Positions 45,213-54,057 of a DNA stretch of 64,000 bases are shown piece after piece (position 1 is the stretch's first letter; each line of letters starts with the position of its first letter). The notes below the pieces were generated by a model. That model searched no databases. It saw only the letters and a list, made by a program, of their open reading frames with translations, and was not told the DNA's origin. The DNA comes from Streptomyces sp. CC0208 (GTDB taxonomy: Bacteria; Actinomycetota; Actinomycetes; Streptomycetales; Streptomycetaceae), in the NCBI RefSeq assembly GCF_003443735.1, contig NZ_CP031969.1:4588001-4652000 (forward strand), read 5' to 3'. A program made the position numbers and the translations under genes.

Positions 45213-45983
45213 ATGGTCAAGGCAGGCCAAGAAGCGGCCGCGCGAACCAGTGTCTGGCTGGACGGCAAGGTGCGCCGCGGTGGCCGGGGCGGCGGGCAGC
45301 CGTCCGGTCTTGACCGGGACCGGATCACCGAGGTGACGGTCCGTCTCCTTGACGCCGAGGGGCTGGCCAAGTTCTCCATGCGGCGGCTGGCCGCCGAGCT
45401 GAACGTGACCGCGATGTCCGTCTACTGGTACGTCGACACCAAGGACGACCTCCTCGAACTCGCCCTGGACGCGGCCTTCGGCGAGCTGGAGCTGCCGGAC
45501 CCGGACGCCGACGAGGACTGGCGGGACCAACTGCGCACGGTGGCCGGGGAGTACCGGGGCCTGCTGGTCCGGCATCCCTGGGTCTCACCGCTGGCCGGCA
45601 CCTTCCTCAACATCGGCCCGAACTCCCTGGCCCTGTCCCGCACCGTGCACCGGGTCGTGCGCAGGACCGGCCTGCCCGCCCACGGCATCACCGGCGCGAT
45701 CTCCGCCGTCTTCCAGTTCGTCTATGGCTTCGGGACCATCGAGGGCCACTTCATCACCCGCTCCGCCCAGGCCGGCATGACCCAGGAGGCCTACTTCCGC
45801 CACGCCATGACCGCGGCGACCCGGTCCCCCGGCGCCGCGGAGATCCTCAAGGAGAACGAGGAAATCATGAAGGCACGCGGAGGCGACACGGTGGAGGAGA
45901 TGCGGGACAGGGACTTCACGTTCGCCCTGGACCTGCTGGTCAGAGGAATCGAGGCGATGGTCGAGCGTCCTCAGGTGCGCTGA
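45213..45983 (+). CDS. TetR-family repressor (TetR_C-type ligand domain)
   Basis: GGAAGGTGCGCC precedes ATG 45213. The DNA-binding part is LDRDRITEVTVRLLDAEGLAKFSMRRLAAELNVTAMSVYWYVDTKDDLLEL, similar to Tet-type repressors whose second domain has the classical tetracyclin-repressor C-terminal fold (GTIEGHFITRSAQAG). It probably represses the exporter gene upstream by binding the dyad at 43530-43565; inference from adjacency. It converges on an oxidoreductase gene with 14 bp between stops. Confidence 0.9.
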   Translation: MVKAGQEAAARTSVWLDGKVRRGGRGGGQPSGLDRDRITEVTVRLLDAEGLAKFSMRRLAAELNVTAMSVYWYVDTKDDLLELALDAAFGELELPDPDADEDWRDQLRTVAGEYRGLLVRHPWVSPLAGTFLNIGPNSLALSRTVHRVVRRTGLPAHGITGAISAVFQFVYGFGTIEGHFITRSAQAGMTQEAYFRHAMTAATRSPGAAEILKENEEIMKARGGDTVEEMRDRDFTFALDLLVRGIEAMVERPQVR

Positions 45984-45997
45984 CCCACCCTCGGCTG

Positions 45998-46459
45998 TCA
46001 GGCCAGCCGCGCCGGGAAACCGCCGGTGGCGACCGGCCCCCACCGCACCGGCGTGACCCGGATGATCGACTTCCCCTGCTTCACCATCGCCGCCCGGTAC
46101 TCGTCCCAGTCAGGATGCTCCCCGGAGATGTTCCGGAAGTACTCCACCAACGGCTCCACGGACTCCGGAGAGTCGATGACCTCCGCGGTTCCGTCGACCT
46201 GGACCCACGGCCCGTCCCAGTCGTCGCTCAGTACGATCACGCTGACCTGGGAATCCCGCTTCGCGTTCCGCGTCTTCGCCCGCTCGGGGTACGTCGACAC
46301 GACGATCCGCCCCGAGTCGTCGACCCCGCAGGTCAACGGCGAGCCCTGCGGGGACCCGTCGGCCCGCCGGGTCAGCAGGATCGCCCGGTGCCGGGGCCGT
46401 ACGAAGTCCAGCAGCTCGTCCAGGGAGACGGACTTGTTGGTCGCAATGTTCGGTGCCAT
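45998..46459 (-). CDS. PPOX-class F420-dependent oxidoreductase-like protein
   Basis: The split beta-barrel fold is recognisable: LLTRRADGSPQGSPLTCGVDDSGRIVVSTYPERAKTRNAKRD, where RAKTRNAKRD binds the cofactor phosphate in F420 or FMN enzymes, and YRAAMVKQGKSIIRVTPVR at the C-terminus. Such proteins (TIGR03618 type) use reduced F420 or heme/biliverdin substrates. The substrate is unknown. The protein is 153 residues, full length for the family. Confidence 0.8.
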   Translation of the reverse strand: MAPNIATNKSVSLDELLDFVRPRHRAILLTRRADGSPQGSPLTCGVDDSGRIVVSTYPERAKTRNAKRDSQVSVIVLSDDWDGPWVQVDGTAEVIDSPESVEPLVEYFRNISGEHPDWDEYRAAMVKQGKSIIRVTPVRWGPVATGGFPARLA

Positions 46460-46463
46460 GGAA

Positions 46464-46938
46464 TCAGCCTAGTTGGAGCGCCACGGCGTGCCAGTGCACG
46501 GCGTCACGGCCGAGCCGGTCGGCGCCCTCGGCCACGGTCCGCAGCAGCCTCAGCCCCGCCTGCACGCCGCCGTGTCCGGCCACCTCCTCCGGCGGGATGT
46601 CGAACATCCGCCGGTCCAGGGGCGGCTCCCCGCGCCGCAGGGTGGCCGGCCGCCGCATCGCCACGGGCCGCTCCTCCGGCCGCAGGTGCATCCACACAGC
46701 GGACAGCAGGACGACGTCGTACGGCCCCCGCACGCCCGGTATCTCCGGCAGCGCGCCCGCCCGGCGCCGCCCCGTCCCGCCCGGTCCCCGCACCGACGTC
46801 CGGCACCCGCGCGGGCGCCTCGGGCAGCAGGTCCGGCAGCGCCCCGTGCACGTCCTCGAACGAGACGCTCTCGTAGACCCGCCCCAGCCGCTCCGCCGAC
46901 TCGGCGTAGTACCCCTGCACCCCCGTGCTCTGATCCAT
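46464..46938 (-). pseudogene. class I SAM-dependent methyltransferase, broken by deletions and a frameshift
   Basis: The start (ATG 46938, MDQSTGVQGYYAESAERLGR) leads to motif I (VPDVGAGTGRD) in one frame. The reading then continues in another frame with GPYDVVLLSAVWMHLRPEERPVA and the end RTVAEGADRLGRDAVHWHAVAL. About 45 residues that should follow motif I are missing, and a shorter stretch is missing after the PVAMRR segment. No single frame covers the whole, so the gene is inactive. It sits between the oxidoreductase and the YceI gene. Confidence 0.8.
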
Positions 46939-46973
46939 ACCCGAAACCGTACGGCCCGCCACTGACAACGCCC

Positions 46974-47795
46974 TCAGGCATGCGGCAGCGACTCCCCCTG
47001 CACCGCCTGCACATCGAGCTCGACCTTCAGCGTCGTACCGATCGCCGCGATCCCCGCCTGCACCACCTGGTTGTAGTTCATGGCGAAGTCCTCCCGCCGC
47101 AGCTGGGTCGTCGCCCGGAAGGCCGCGCGGGTCCCGCCCCAGGGGTCGGCGCCGGTGCCCAGGTACGACAGGTCCAGGTCCACGGGCCGTACGACACCGC
47201 GCATGGCGAGTTCGCCCCGCACGGTCCACCGGTCGGTGCCGGCCACCGTCAGTCCCGTCGACCGGTAGGTGATCTCCGGGTACCGCTCGACGTCCAGGAA
47301 GTCCGCCGACCTCAGGTGCTTGTCCCGCATCGCGTTCCCCGTGTCGATGGAGGCGGCCCGGATCACCGCCTCCACCCGGGACTTGGTCACGTCGTCCGGG
47401 GCGACCTCGATCGCCGCCGTGAAGTCGGTGAAGCGGCCGTGCACGCTGGAGATGCCCAGGTGCTGGGCGACCGCGCCCACACTGGAGTGGGCCGGGTCCA
47501 CGGTCCAGGGCCCCGGCGGCGGGAGTTCCGCGCCGCCGATGCGGGCCAGGGTGACCGTGCCGACCTCGGCCCGTCCGCTCGCTGTGACGATCGCGCTCGA
47601 CGCGGCGGGCGCGTAGCCGACGGCCGTCACGATGACGGTGTACGGCCCCGGCTCCAGCGGAGTCCCGTCCCGTACGGCGCCCTCCGGGTCCGCCTGCGCG
47701 CGCAGCACCTGCGTCCCGGTCATGTCGGTCACCGTGACGACCGCGTGCGACACGGCCCAGCCGTCCCGGGTTCGGATCCTCGCGGTCAGTCCCAT
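46974..47795 (-). CDS. YceI-family lipocalin-like protein with an N-terminal CarboxypepD-reg-like module
   Basis: GAGGAGGTACGTG precedes ATG 47795. Residues about 1-85 form a beta-sandwich module (GWAVSHAVVTVTDMTGTQVLRAQADPEGAV...GPYTVIVTAVGYAP). The rest is a YceI domain (WTVDPAHSSVGAVAQHLGISSVHGRF, RDKHLRSADFLDVERYPEI, GELAMRGVVRPVDLDL), which binds isoprenoid-like lipids. No signal peptide is seen, so it is cytoplasmic. The same sandwich module recurs three times in the adjacent MFS protein. Confidence 0.85.
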   Translation of the reverse strand: MGLTARIRTRDGWAVSHAVVTVTDMTGTQVLRAQADPEGAVRDGTPLEPGPYTVIVTAVGYAPAASSAIVTASGRAEVGTVTLARIGGAELPPPGPWTVDPAHSSVGAVAQHLGISSVHGRFTDFTAAIEVAPDDVTKSRVEAVIRAASIDTGNAMRDKHLRSADFLDVERYPEITYRSTGLTVAGTDRWTVRGELAMRGVVRPVDLDLSYLGTGADPWGGTRAAFRATTQLRREDFAMNYNQVVQAGIAAIGTTLKVELDVQAVQGESLPHA

Positions 47796-47818
47796 GTCAC
47801 GTACCTCCTCGAAGAAGA

Positions 47819-47874
47819 CCGGCCCGTGGCGGGCGCGCGCCTCCGCTCGGAGCGCGCTCCCTGCCACGGGCCGG
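47819..47874 (-). terminator. long hairpin between the MFS and YceI genes
   Basis: CCGGCCCGTGGC and GCCACGGGCCGG form a perfect 12-bp outer stem around an inner GC-rich stem. It follows the MFS stop by 10 bp, so it is a terminator or an attenuator that lowers YceI expression. Confidence 0.75.
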
Positions 47875-47884
47875 AGCGGTTGAA

Positions 47885-50431
47885 CTACTCGCCGGGGTGG
47901 GCGAGTTCGATGTCGTGGCCGTCGACGCCGGGGCCGTTCAGCGTCAGGGCCGTCGCCTGCGGCGGGTAGCCCGTGGCGATGACCGTGTACTCGCCGCCGT
48001 CCAGGTCGGTGAAGGCGTACGCCCCGTCCGACCCGGTGGTGGCGGTGCCGACCACGTTGCCGGCCGCGTCCACGAGAGTGACCCGCGCGTCGGCCAGCGG
48101 ACCGTGCGGCGCCCGTACGACGCCCTGGAGGCGGGCGCCCGCATCGAGGTCGACCTCGATCCGGGTGACGCCGGTGCCGCCGACCTCGACGGGCAGGGCG
48201 CGCGGCCGGAACCCGGCGGCGTTCACCGCGACGGTCACCGCACCCGGCACCAGCTCGCCGAAGGCGAACTCGCCCTGCTCACCGGTGGTCCCGGTGGCCA
48301 GCAGGTCGCCGCGCACATCGGTGACGATCACCATCGCGTCCTTGACCGGCTCCCCGTTCTGCGCGGCCCGCACGAGCCCGTTCAGCCCGCTGGTTCCGCT
48401 CAGGAGGATGTCGTAGGCCACCGGCTCGCCGCCCACCAGGACGGTCGACGCCTGCGGCTGGAAGCCGTCCGCGGAGGCGATCAGGACGTACGACCCCACG
48501 CCCGGCGCCTCGACGGCGTAGGAACCGTCGGCCTGCGTGACCGAGCGGCCCAACTGCCGTCCCCCGAGCGAGATCAGCGTGACCGCGGCCTGGGGGACCG
48601 GCGCGCTCTCGGCGCCGCGCACGAAGCCGCGGACCGGGATGCCGCCGGAGCCGGCCGGGGACTCCTCGGGACGGGCGAGGGTGGCCACGGCGGACAGCCG
48701 CTGCGTGCCCTCGGGGGCGGTCTCGGTGTCGGCAGTGGTCGTGGCCCAGCTCGGGGTGTGCCCGGCAGCCGGGGCCTCGGCCGCTTCCGCGGGCACCTCG
48801 GCCGATTCCACGGGCGCCTCGGCCGGCGAGTCGTCCGCCGAGGCCTGCGCCAGCCCGCCCTTGGTCCGCAGCGGAACCTCCTTGATGAACAGGGTGATCA
48901 GGAACGCGACGGCCGCGAGGGCGCCGGCGATCAGGAACACGTCGGCGATGCCGTGGCCGTAGGAGCTCTCCATGAGCGTGCGCACCGGGGCCGGGAGCTT
49001 GGCCAGGTCCGGGATGCTGTCGGTGGAGGAGCCGGAACCGGCCAGGGCGGCCTGGTACTTGGGGTCGAGGGCGGCGACGCCGTCCGACACGTAGTGCGTG
49101 ATCCGGTGGGACATGACCGCGCCGAGCGCGGAGACGCCGACCGCACCACCGAGGGAACGGAAGAAGGTGACCGTCGAGCTGGCGGAGCCGAGGTCGCTCG
49201 GGTCGACCTGGTTCTGGGTGCACAGCACCAGGTTCTGCATCATCATGCCGATGCCGAGACCCAGCAGGGCCATGAAGATCGACATCTTCCAGTACGCCGT
49301 GTCGTACCGGATGGTGCCGAGCAGACCGAGACCGGCCGTCACCAGCACGCCACCGCTGACCAGCCACGCCTTCCAACGCCCGGTGCGGGTGATGAACTGC
49401 CCGGACACGGTGGAGGAGATGAAGAGCCCGCCGATCATCGGGATCGTCATGACGCCCGACATCGTGGGGGACTTGTCGCGGGCCAGCTGGAAGTACTGGC
49501 TGAAGAAGACCGTGCCGGTGAACATCGCGACACCGACGAACAGCGAGGCCAGCGAGGCGAGGGTGATCGTGCGGTTCCTGAACAGCCGCAGCGGGATGAT
49601 CGGCTCGCGCACCTTGGACTCGACCAGCACGAAGATCAGACCGAGGACGATCGAACCGCCGACCATCGCGTACGTCTGCCAGGAGATCCAGTCGTACTTG
49701 TCACCGGCGAAGGTGACCCAGACGAGCAGCAGCGAGACAGCGGCGGCGATGAAGAACGCGCCGCCCCAGTCGACCTTCACGTCCCGCTTCACGACGGGCA
49801 GGTGCAGGGTCTTCTGCAGCACGATCAGCGCGATGACGGCGAAGGGGACGCCGACGTAGAAGCACCAGCGCCAGCCCAGCCACGAGGTGTCGGTGATGAC
49901 ACCGCCGAGCAGCGGGCCGCCGACGGTGGCGACGGCGAAGGTCGCGCCGAGGTAGCCGGAGTAACGGCCGCGCTCACGCGGGGAGATCATCGCCGCCATG
50001 ACGATCTGCGCGAGGGCGGACAGGCCGCCGACGCCGATGCCCTGGACGACTCGGCAGGCGATCAGCATGCCGGCGTTCTGCGAGAGACCGGCGGCCGCGG
50101 AGCCCAGGACGTAGATGACCAGGGCTATCTGGACGAGCGCCTTCTTGCTGTACAGGTCGGCGAGCTTGCCCCACAGCGGGGTGGCCGCGGTCATCGACAG
50201 CAGGGCGGCGGTGACGACCCAGGTGTAGGCGGACTGGCCGCCGCCGAGGTCGCTGATGATGTGCGGGAGCGCGTTGGTGACGATCGTGGACGACAGGATC
50301 GCCACGAACATGCCGAGCAGCAGGCCGGAGATGGCCTCCATGATCTGCCGGTGCGTCATCGGGGCGTACTCGGCGGAGCCTCCCCCGTGCTTGGCGTGAG
50401 CCCGCACACCGGTTGGTGTGGTCGTTGCCAT
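47885..50431 (-). CDS. DHA2-type MFS exporter fused to three CarboxypepD-reg-like domains
   Basis: The N-terminal about 540 residues are a fourteen-helix exporter (LSSTIVTNALPHIISDLGG, WVVTAALLSMTAATPLWGKLADLYSKK, GGPLLGGVITDTSWLGWRWCFYVGVPF). A Pro/Ala/Glu-rich linker leads to three repeated beta-sandwich modules (about 600-848; PVPQAAVTLISLGGRQLGRSVTQADGSYAVEAPGVGSY type). Such modules are usually extracytoplasmic in other proteins, but with fourteen helices both ends would face the cytoplasm, so their role is unclear. Its marR gene lies immediately upstream on the same strand. Confidence 0.9.
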   Translation of the reverse strand: MATTTPTGVRAHAKHGGGSAEYAPMTHRQIMEAISGLLLGMFVAILSSTIVTNALPHIISDLGGGQSAYTWVVTAALLSMTAATPLWGKLADLYSKKALVQIALVIYVLGSAAAGLSQNAGMLIACRVVQGIGVGGLSALAQIVMAAMISPRERGRYSGYLGATFAVATVGGPLLGGVITDTSWLGWRWCFYVGVPFAVIALIVLQKTLHLPVVKRDVKVDWGGAFFIAAAVSLLLVWVTFAGDKYDWISWQTYAMVGGSIVLGLIFVLVESKVREPIIPLRLFRNRTITLASLASLFVGVAMFTGTVFFSQYFQLARDKSPTMSGVMTIPMIGGLFISSTVSGQFITRTGRWKAWLVSGGVLVTAGLGLLGTIRYDTAYWKMSIFMALLGLGIGMMMQNLVLCTQNQVDPSDLGSASSTVTFFRSLGGAVGVSALGAVMSHRITHYVSDGVAALDPKYQAALAGSGSSTDSIPDLAKLPAPVRTLMESSYGHGIADVFLIAGALAAVAFLITLFIKEVPLRTKGGLAQASADDSPAEAPVESAEVPAEAAEAPAAGHTPSWATTTADTETAPEGTQRLSAVATLARPEESPAGSGGIPVRGFVRGAESAPVPQAAVTLISLGGRQLGRSVTQADGSYAVEAPGVGSYVLIASADGFQPQASTVLVGGEPVAYDILLSGTSGLNGLVRAAQNGEPVKDAMVIVTDVRGDLLATGTTGEQGEFAFGELVPGAVTVAVNAAGFRPRALPVEVGGTGVTRIEVDLDAGARLQGVVRAPHGPLADARVTLVDAAGNVVGTATTGSDGAYAFTDLDGGEYTVIATGYPPQATALTLNGPGVDGHDIELAHPGE

Positions 50432-50444
50432 GGGCTTCCTTCTC

Positions 50445-51017
50445 TTACTGGGTGATAGCGGGTGTACGGGTGGTCTGTTCGTGTACGGGGGGTGCGGGCG
50501 GCCGGGTTTCGGGACGCCGGGGGTCGGGGCCGTGGGTGCGGGTGCGGGTGCCGTGGGAGCGGAGCTCGTGGGTGCGGGTGTCGTGGGCGCGGGTGTCGTC
50601 GAAGCTCGCTCGCAGGCGGGCCATCAGCGTGGTCAGCTGGGCCACCTCGTCGTCGCTCCAGTCGCTCATCCGCTCGGCGAGCATGTGGCAGGTCCGGCGG
50701 GACAGCTGGTCGAGGAGCGACCGGCCGGCGGGCGTCAGCCGCAGGATGCGGGAACGCTTGTCCGCCGGGTCGGGGGAGCGTTCGATCCAGCCGCGCTCGG
50801 CGACGTGCGCCACGTGGCGGCTGGTGACCGACATGTCCACGGCGAGCAGCTCGGAGAGCTTGCTCATGCGCATGTCGCCGTAGCGCCCGAGCAGGGTCAG
50901 CACGGCGGCGGAACCGGCGGGGCACTCGGACGGCATCATCCGTCCCATCTCCCTCTTCACGGCTCCGAAGGCGCTGAACTGGCGGATCAGCTCTTCGTAT
51001 CGCGCCTGCTCGGCCAT
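50445..51017 (-). CDS. MarR-family repressor of the adjacent exporter
   Basis: GGAGGTGTG precedes ATG 51017. The winged helix is MRMSKLSELLAVDMSVTSRHVAHVAERGWIERSPDPADKRSRILRLT. The C-terminal about 45 residues are a low-complexity His/Arg/Thr/Pro tail (DTRTHELRSHGTRTRTHG), probably disordered and unusual for MarR. The exporter gene starts 13 bp after its stop. Two TTGC-N5-GCAA sites upstream suggest autoregulation of a marR-exporter operon. Confidence 0.9.
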   Translation of the reverse strand: MAEQARYEELIRQFSAFGAVKREMGRMMPSECPAGSAAVLTLLGRYGDMRMSKLSELLAVDMSVTSRHVAHVAERGWIERSPDPADKRSRILRLTPAGRSLLDQLSRRTCHMLAERMSDWSDDEVAQLTTLMARLRASFDDTRAHDTRTHELRSHGTRTRTHGPDPRRPETRPPAPPVHEQTTRTPAITQ

Positions 51018-51034
51018 CACACCTCCCGTATTCG

Positions 51035-51076
51035 TTGCTTAGGGCAACCATAGGCGTGCTTGGTTGCTACAGGCAA
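51035..51076. promoter_or_regulatory. two TTGC-N5-GCAA operator sites upstream of marR
   Basis: TTGCTTAGGGCAA at 51035 and TTGCTACAGGCAA at 51064 are 29 bp apart, and GCAACCA/TGGTTGC pairs across them. Both lie within 60 bp of the marR start codon. Confidence 0.75.
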
Positions 51077-51212
51077 ATAAAACGGGGTGGGTGCGGCGCA
51101 AAACCTTGGCAAAGGCAAGTATTGCGAGCGTAAATCAGCACGTGGGACCTGCTGGTGTCCCGGGCGGCCCCGCACTTGGGCCCGACTCCCGGATTCGCTA
51201 GGGTCTCTGGGC

Positions 51213-51416
51213 ATGGCTGACAACCAGGGCCCTCAGGGCAACTACGACCCCGCCGGCAGCACCCAGATGTTCCGCGCGTTCGTCGACGAGGGACCGCAGG
51301 GCGGCCGGCAGCAGGCCGCACCCGCCGCTTCGGGCGGCCCGCGCATCGGCCTCATCATCGGCGTGGTGATCGCGGTGGCGGTTGTGGCGGGGGTGGCTTG
51401 GCTGGCGCTCAAGTAG
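51213..51416 (+). CDS. small protein with a C-terminal membrane anchor
   Basis: The 67-residue protein MADNQGPQGNYDPAGSTQMF... is hydrophilic and Gln/Gly/Pro-rich for 45 residues and ends with one membrane helix (IGLIIGVVIAVAVVAGVAWLAL). It is probably a tail-anchored peptide. It is divergent from marR across about 195 bp. Function unknown; an orthologue seems to exist next to sigN in other Streptomyces (from memory). Confidence 0.6.
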   Translation: MADNQGPQGNYDPAGSTQMFRAFVDEGPQGGRQQAAPAASGGPRIGLIIGVVIAVAVVAGVAWLALK

Positions 51417-51420
51417 GCAT

Positions 51421-52017
51421 GCGGGTGCGGGTTCGGTGGGGGCGGGCGTTTTTGCGCAGTTCCCCGCGCCCCTGGATGCCTGCGGCGCAGCTGCGGCCCC
51501 GGTGGGGGCGGGTGTAGCGCGTGCGGGTGGGTTGTGGGTCGGGGCCGGGGTGGGGGGTATCCGTCCTCGGTCCGGCGGTTCTGCTGCTTTAGCTGTGCTC
51601 GGTGCCGGACGCCGGCCGCTGCGGGCGGACACCCCCCACCCCGTCCCCTTCCCGCCGTACGCGGCCACCGGTCCGTCGTAGCGCGCGAAGTGACGAACGG
51701 ACCGTCGTGGCGGGCGAGGTGACGAACGGCCCCTCCTGGCGCAGGCGACTGCACCTACCCAGGGGCGCGGGGAACTGCGCGACCAGCCCCCACGCACCCG
51801 CGCCCGCCCGACAACCTGACCCGGTACCCCCTCAGGCGCCCGGTCCCAGCCCAGCGCAGCTGCCCGACAACCTGACCCGGTACCCCCTCAGGCGCCCGGT
51901 CCCAGCCCAGCGCAGCTGCCCGCGGGGAACTGCGCGACCAGCCCCCACGCGCCCGCAGCCGCCCGACAACCTGACCCGGTACCCCCTCAGGCGCCCGGGC
52001 CAAGCCATGCGTAGCGG
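51421..52017. repeat. nested-palindrome intergenic repeat, copy A
   Basis: GCGCAGTTCCCCGCGCCCCT (51454) reappears inverted at 51761-51780 (22 bp perfect with flanks). Inside, GGGGTGGGGGGT (51547) pairs with ACCCCCCACCCC (51631). A tail (51806-52010) repeats a 56-bp unit with ACCTGACCCGG plus a CGGGGAACTGCGCGACCAG module. Most of this recurs at 57.2-57.7 kb. No gene is present. The region lies between convergent genes. Confidence 0.85.
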
Positions 52018-52911
52018 TCAGTCCGAGATGAGGCCTTCTCGGAGCTGGGCCAGTGTGCGGGTCAGGAGGCGGGAGACGTGCATCTGGGAGATGCCGACCT
52101 CCTCGCCGATCTGTGACTGGGTCATGTTGGCGAAGAAGCGCAGCATGATGATCTGGCGCTCACGGGGCGGGAGTTTGGCCAGGAGCGGCTTCAGGGACTC
52201 CCGGTACTCGACGCCCTCAAGCGCCGTGTCCTCGTAGCCGAGGCGGTCCGCGAGGGAGCCCTCGCCGCCGTCGTCCTCCGGGGCCGGGGAGTCCAGCGAG
52301 GACGCGGTGTACGCGTTGCCGACCGCGAGGCCGTCGACGACGTCCTCCTCGGACACGCCCAGCACGGAGGCGAGTTCGGCCACCGTCGGAGAGCGGTCCA
52401 GCTTCTGGGAGAGCTCGTCGCTGGCCTTGGTGAGGGCCAGCCGCAGCTCCTGGAGGCGGCGCGGGACGCGGACCGACCACGACGTGTCGCGGAAGAACCG
52501 CTTGATCTCGCCGACCACCGTCGGCATCGCGAACGTCGGGAACTCCACACCGCGTTCGCAGTCGAAGCGGTCGATCGCCTTGATCAGGCCGATGGTGCCG
52601 ACCTGGACGATGTCCTCCATCGGCTCGTTGCGCGAGCGGAAACGGGCCGCCGCGTACCGCACCAGCGGGAGGTTGAGCTCGATGAGGGTGTCCCGGACGT
52701 ACGCACGCTCGGGGCTGTTCTCGTCGAGTGCGGCGAGCCGCAGGAAGAGGGAGCGGGACAGGGTGCGGGTGTCGATGGCTCCGGACACCACCGGGAGAGC
52801 CGGGAGAGCCGGGGCCGGCGCGGCCTCGACAGCCGTGACGTCGTCGAGTGCGGGCTCGGCCTCGCTCTTCGTGAGCGTGAGCACCTTCGAGCTGCCCTGA
52901 TCTGCGGACAT
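52018..52911 (-). CDS. sigN: SigB/SigF/SigN-group RNA polymerase sigma factor (SigN by synteny)
   Basis: The protein (297 residues) has all regions of group-3 sigma factors: region 2 (LVRYAAARFRSRNEPMEDIVQVGTIGLIKAIDRF), region 3, and region 4 with the HTH SQIGEEVGISQMHVSRLLTRTLAQLR. The N-terminal about 45 residues are variable and Ala/Pro-rich. In S. coelicolor sigN and sigF are adjacent, and the gene between sigF and the upstream small membrane gene corresponds to SigN. SigN acts in aerial hyphae and drives nepA among others. Start ATG 52911 follows GGGGGTGGC. Subgroup assignment rests on order, not alignment. Confidence 0.7.
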   Translation of the reverse strand: MSADQGSSKVLTLTKSEAEPALDDVTAVEAAPAPALPALPVVSGAIDTRTLSRSLFLRLAALDENSPERAYVRDTLIELNLPLVRYAAARFRSRNEPMEDIVQVGTIGLIKAIDRFDCERGVEFPTFAMPTVVGEIKRFFRDTSWSVRVPRRLQELRLALTKASDELSQKLDRSPTVAELASVLGVSEEDVVDGLAVGNAYTASSLDSPAPEDDGGEGSLADRLGYEDTALEGVEYRESLKPLLAKLPPRERQIIMLRFFANMTQSQIGEEVGISQMHVSRLLTRTLAQLREGLISD

Positions 52912-53023
52912 GCCACCCCCTTTGGGTCGCGGGACGGTCGCGGCGAACGCCCCGTGGTGGAACGTCAGCCTTCACCTGAATACCGGCGCCGAAGCCTCGG
53001 CAAACGCGCTTCCCGCAGAATGT

Positions 53024-53063
53024 CACATGTCGGCAACACGCTGTAGTGACATGTCGACATGTG
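53024..53063. promoter_or_regulatory. palindromic ACATGTCG repeats in the sigN leader
   Basis: CACATGTCG (53024) is inverted at 53055 (CGACATGTG), and the latter is part of the perfect 14-bp palindrome ACATGTCGACATGT (53049-53062). It lies 110-150 bp before the sigN start, where a promoter and operator would be expected. Confidence 0.5.
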
Positions 53064-53238
53064 AGACTCGAATACGCCCTGGATAAAGGGGGTCTGACGG
53101 TTTTTCGGCCCAGAAGGGTCAGGAACGGCGCTGGTGAGCGATTCGCTCGCGCCGGTTACTTCTCGATCCCGCTTGCGAACTGCGGTGTTCCGGAACGTGC
53201 GACCGTGCGCCCCTTATGCATCGGCAATCCGCCGAAGA

Positions 53239-54057
53239 CTATGCGTCGATCCGATTGGCGGATCGCAGCCGCTGGAAGCTACGCGCGAGTAGCCTCGAAA
53301 CGTGCATCTGTGAGACGCCGAGTTCCGCGCTGATTTGCGACTGGGTGAGATTGCTGTAGTAGCGCAGGAGAAGGATTCTCTGCTCCCGCTCGGGGAGTTG
53401 GACCAACAGATGGCGGACCAGGTCGCGGTGTTCCACGCCGTCCAGCGCCGGGTCCTCGTAGCCGAGCCGGTCGAGCAGGCCCGGCAGTCCGTCGCCCTCC
53501 TGGGCCGCCTCCAGCGAGGTGGCGTGGTACGACCGCCCGGCCTCGATGCAGGACAGCACCTCGTCCTCGGTGATGCGCAGCCGCTGGGCGATCTCGGCGG
53601 TGGTGGGGGTGCGTCCGAAGGCCGTGGTCAGGTCCTCCGTTGCACCGTTGACCTGGACCCACAGCTCGTGGAGGCGGCGGGGTACGTGGACGGTGCGGAC
53701 GTTGTCCCGGAAGTACCGCTTGATCTCGCCCACGACGGTCGGCATCGCGAAGGTCGGGAACTGCACGCCCCGGTCCGGGTCGAAGCGGTCGATGGCGTTG
53801 ATGAGCCCGATGGTGCCGACCTGGATCACGTCCTCCATCGGCTCGTTGCGGGAGCGGAAGCGGGCTGCCGCGTAGCGCACGAGCGGGAGGTTGGCCTCGA
53901 TGAGCGCCGTCCGCACCCGGTTGTGCTCCGGCGTGCCGGGCTGGAGCTCCTTCAGCTGGCCGAAGAGCACCTGGGTGAGCGCCCGGGTGTCGGCGCCGCG
54001 ACTGCGTGGGGCGGCCTCCTGGGGGGTCTCCTGGGGAGGCGCGGTACTGGCCGACAC
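53239..54057 (-). CDS. sigF: sporulation sigma factor SigF
   Basis: The protein (272 residues from GTG 54057) contains region 2 (LVRYAAARFRSRNEPMEDVIQVGTIGLINAIDRFDPDRG), a region-3 stretch (TVHVPRRLHELWVQVNGATEDLTTAFGR), and region 4 ending SQMHVSRLLARSFQRLRSANRIDA. Its C-terminal end agrees with what I remember of S. coelicolor SigF. GTG 54057 is chosen because AGGTGG lies 8 bp before it; TTG 54096 has no ribosome site. SigF acts late in spore maturation, and its gene depends on whi genes in S. coelicolor. It lies 327 bp before sigN on the same strand. Confidence 0.75.
   Translation of the reverse strand: MSASTAPPQETPQEAAPRSRGADTRALTQVLFGQLKELQPGTPEHNRVRTALIEANLPLVRYAAARFRSRNEPMEDVIQVGTIGLINAIDRFDPDRGVQFPTFAMPTVVGEIKRYFRDNVRTVHVPRRLHELWVQVNGATEDLTTAFGRTPTTAEIAQRLRITEDEVLSCIEAGRSYHATSLEAAQEGDGLPGLLDRLGYEDPALDGVEHRDLVRHLLVQLPEREQRILLLRYYSNLTQSQISAELGVSQMHVSRLLARSFQRLRSANRIDA

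Noticed and set aside
47897..50455. 852-residue plus-strand frame opposite the exporter
   Set aside because: Antisense shadow with no domain and no ribosome site.
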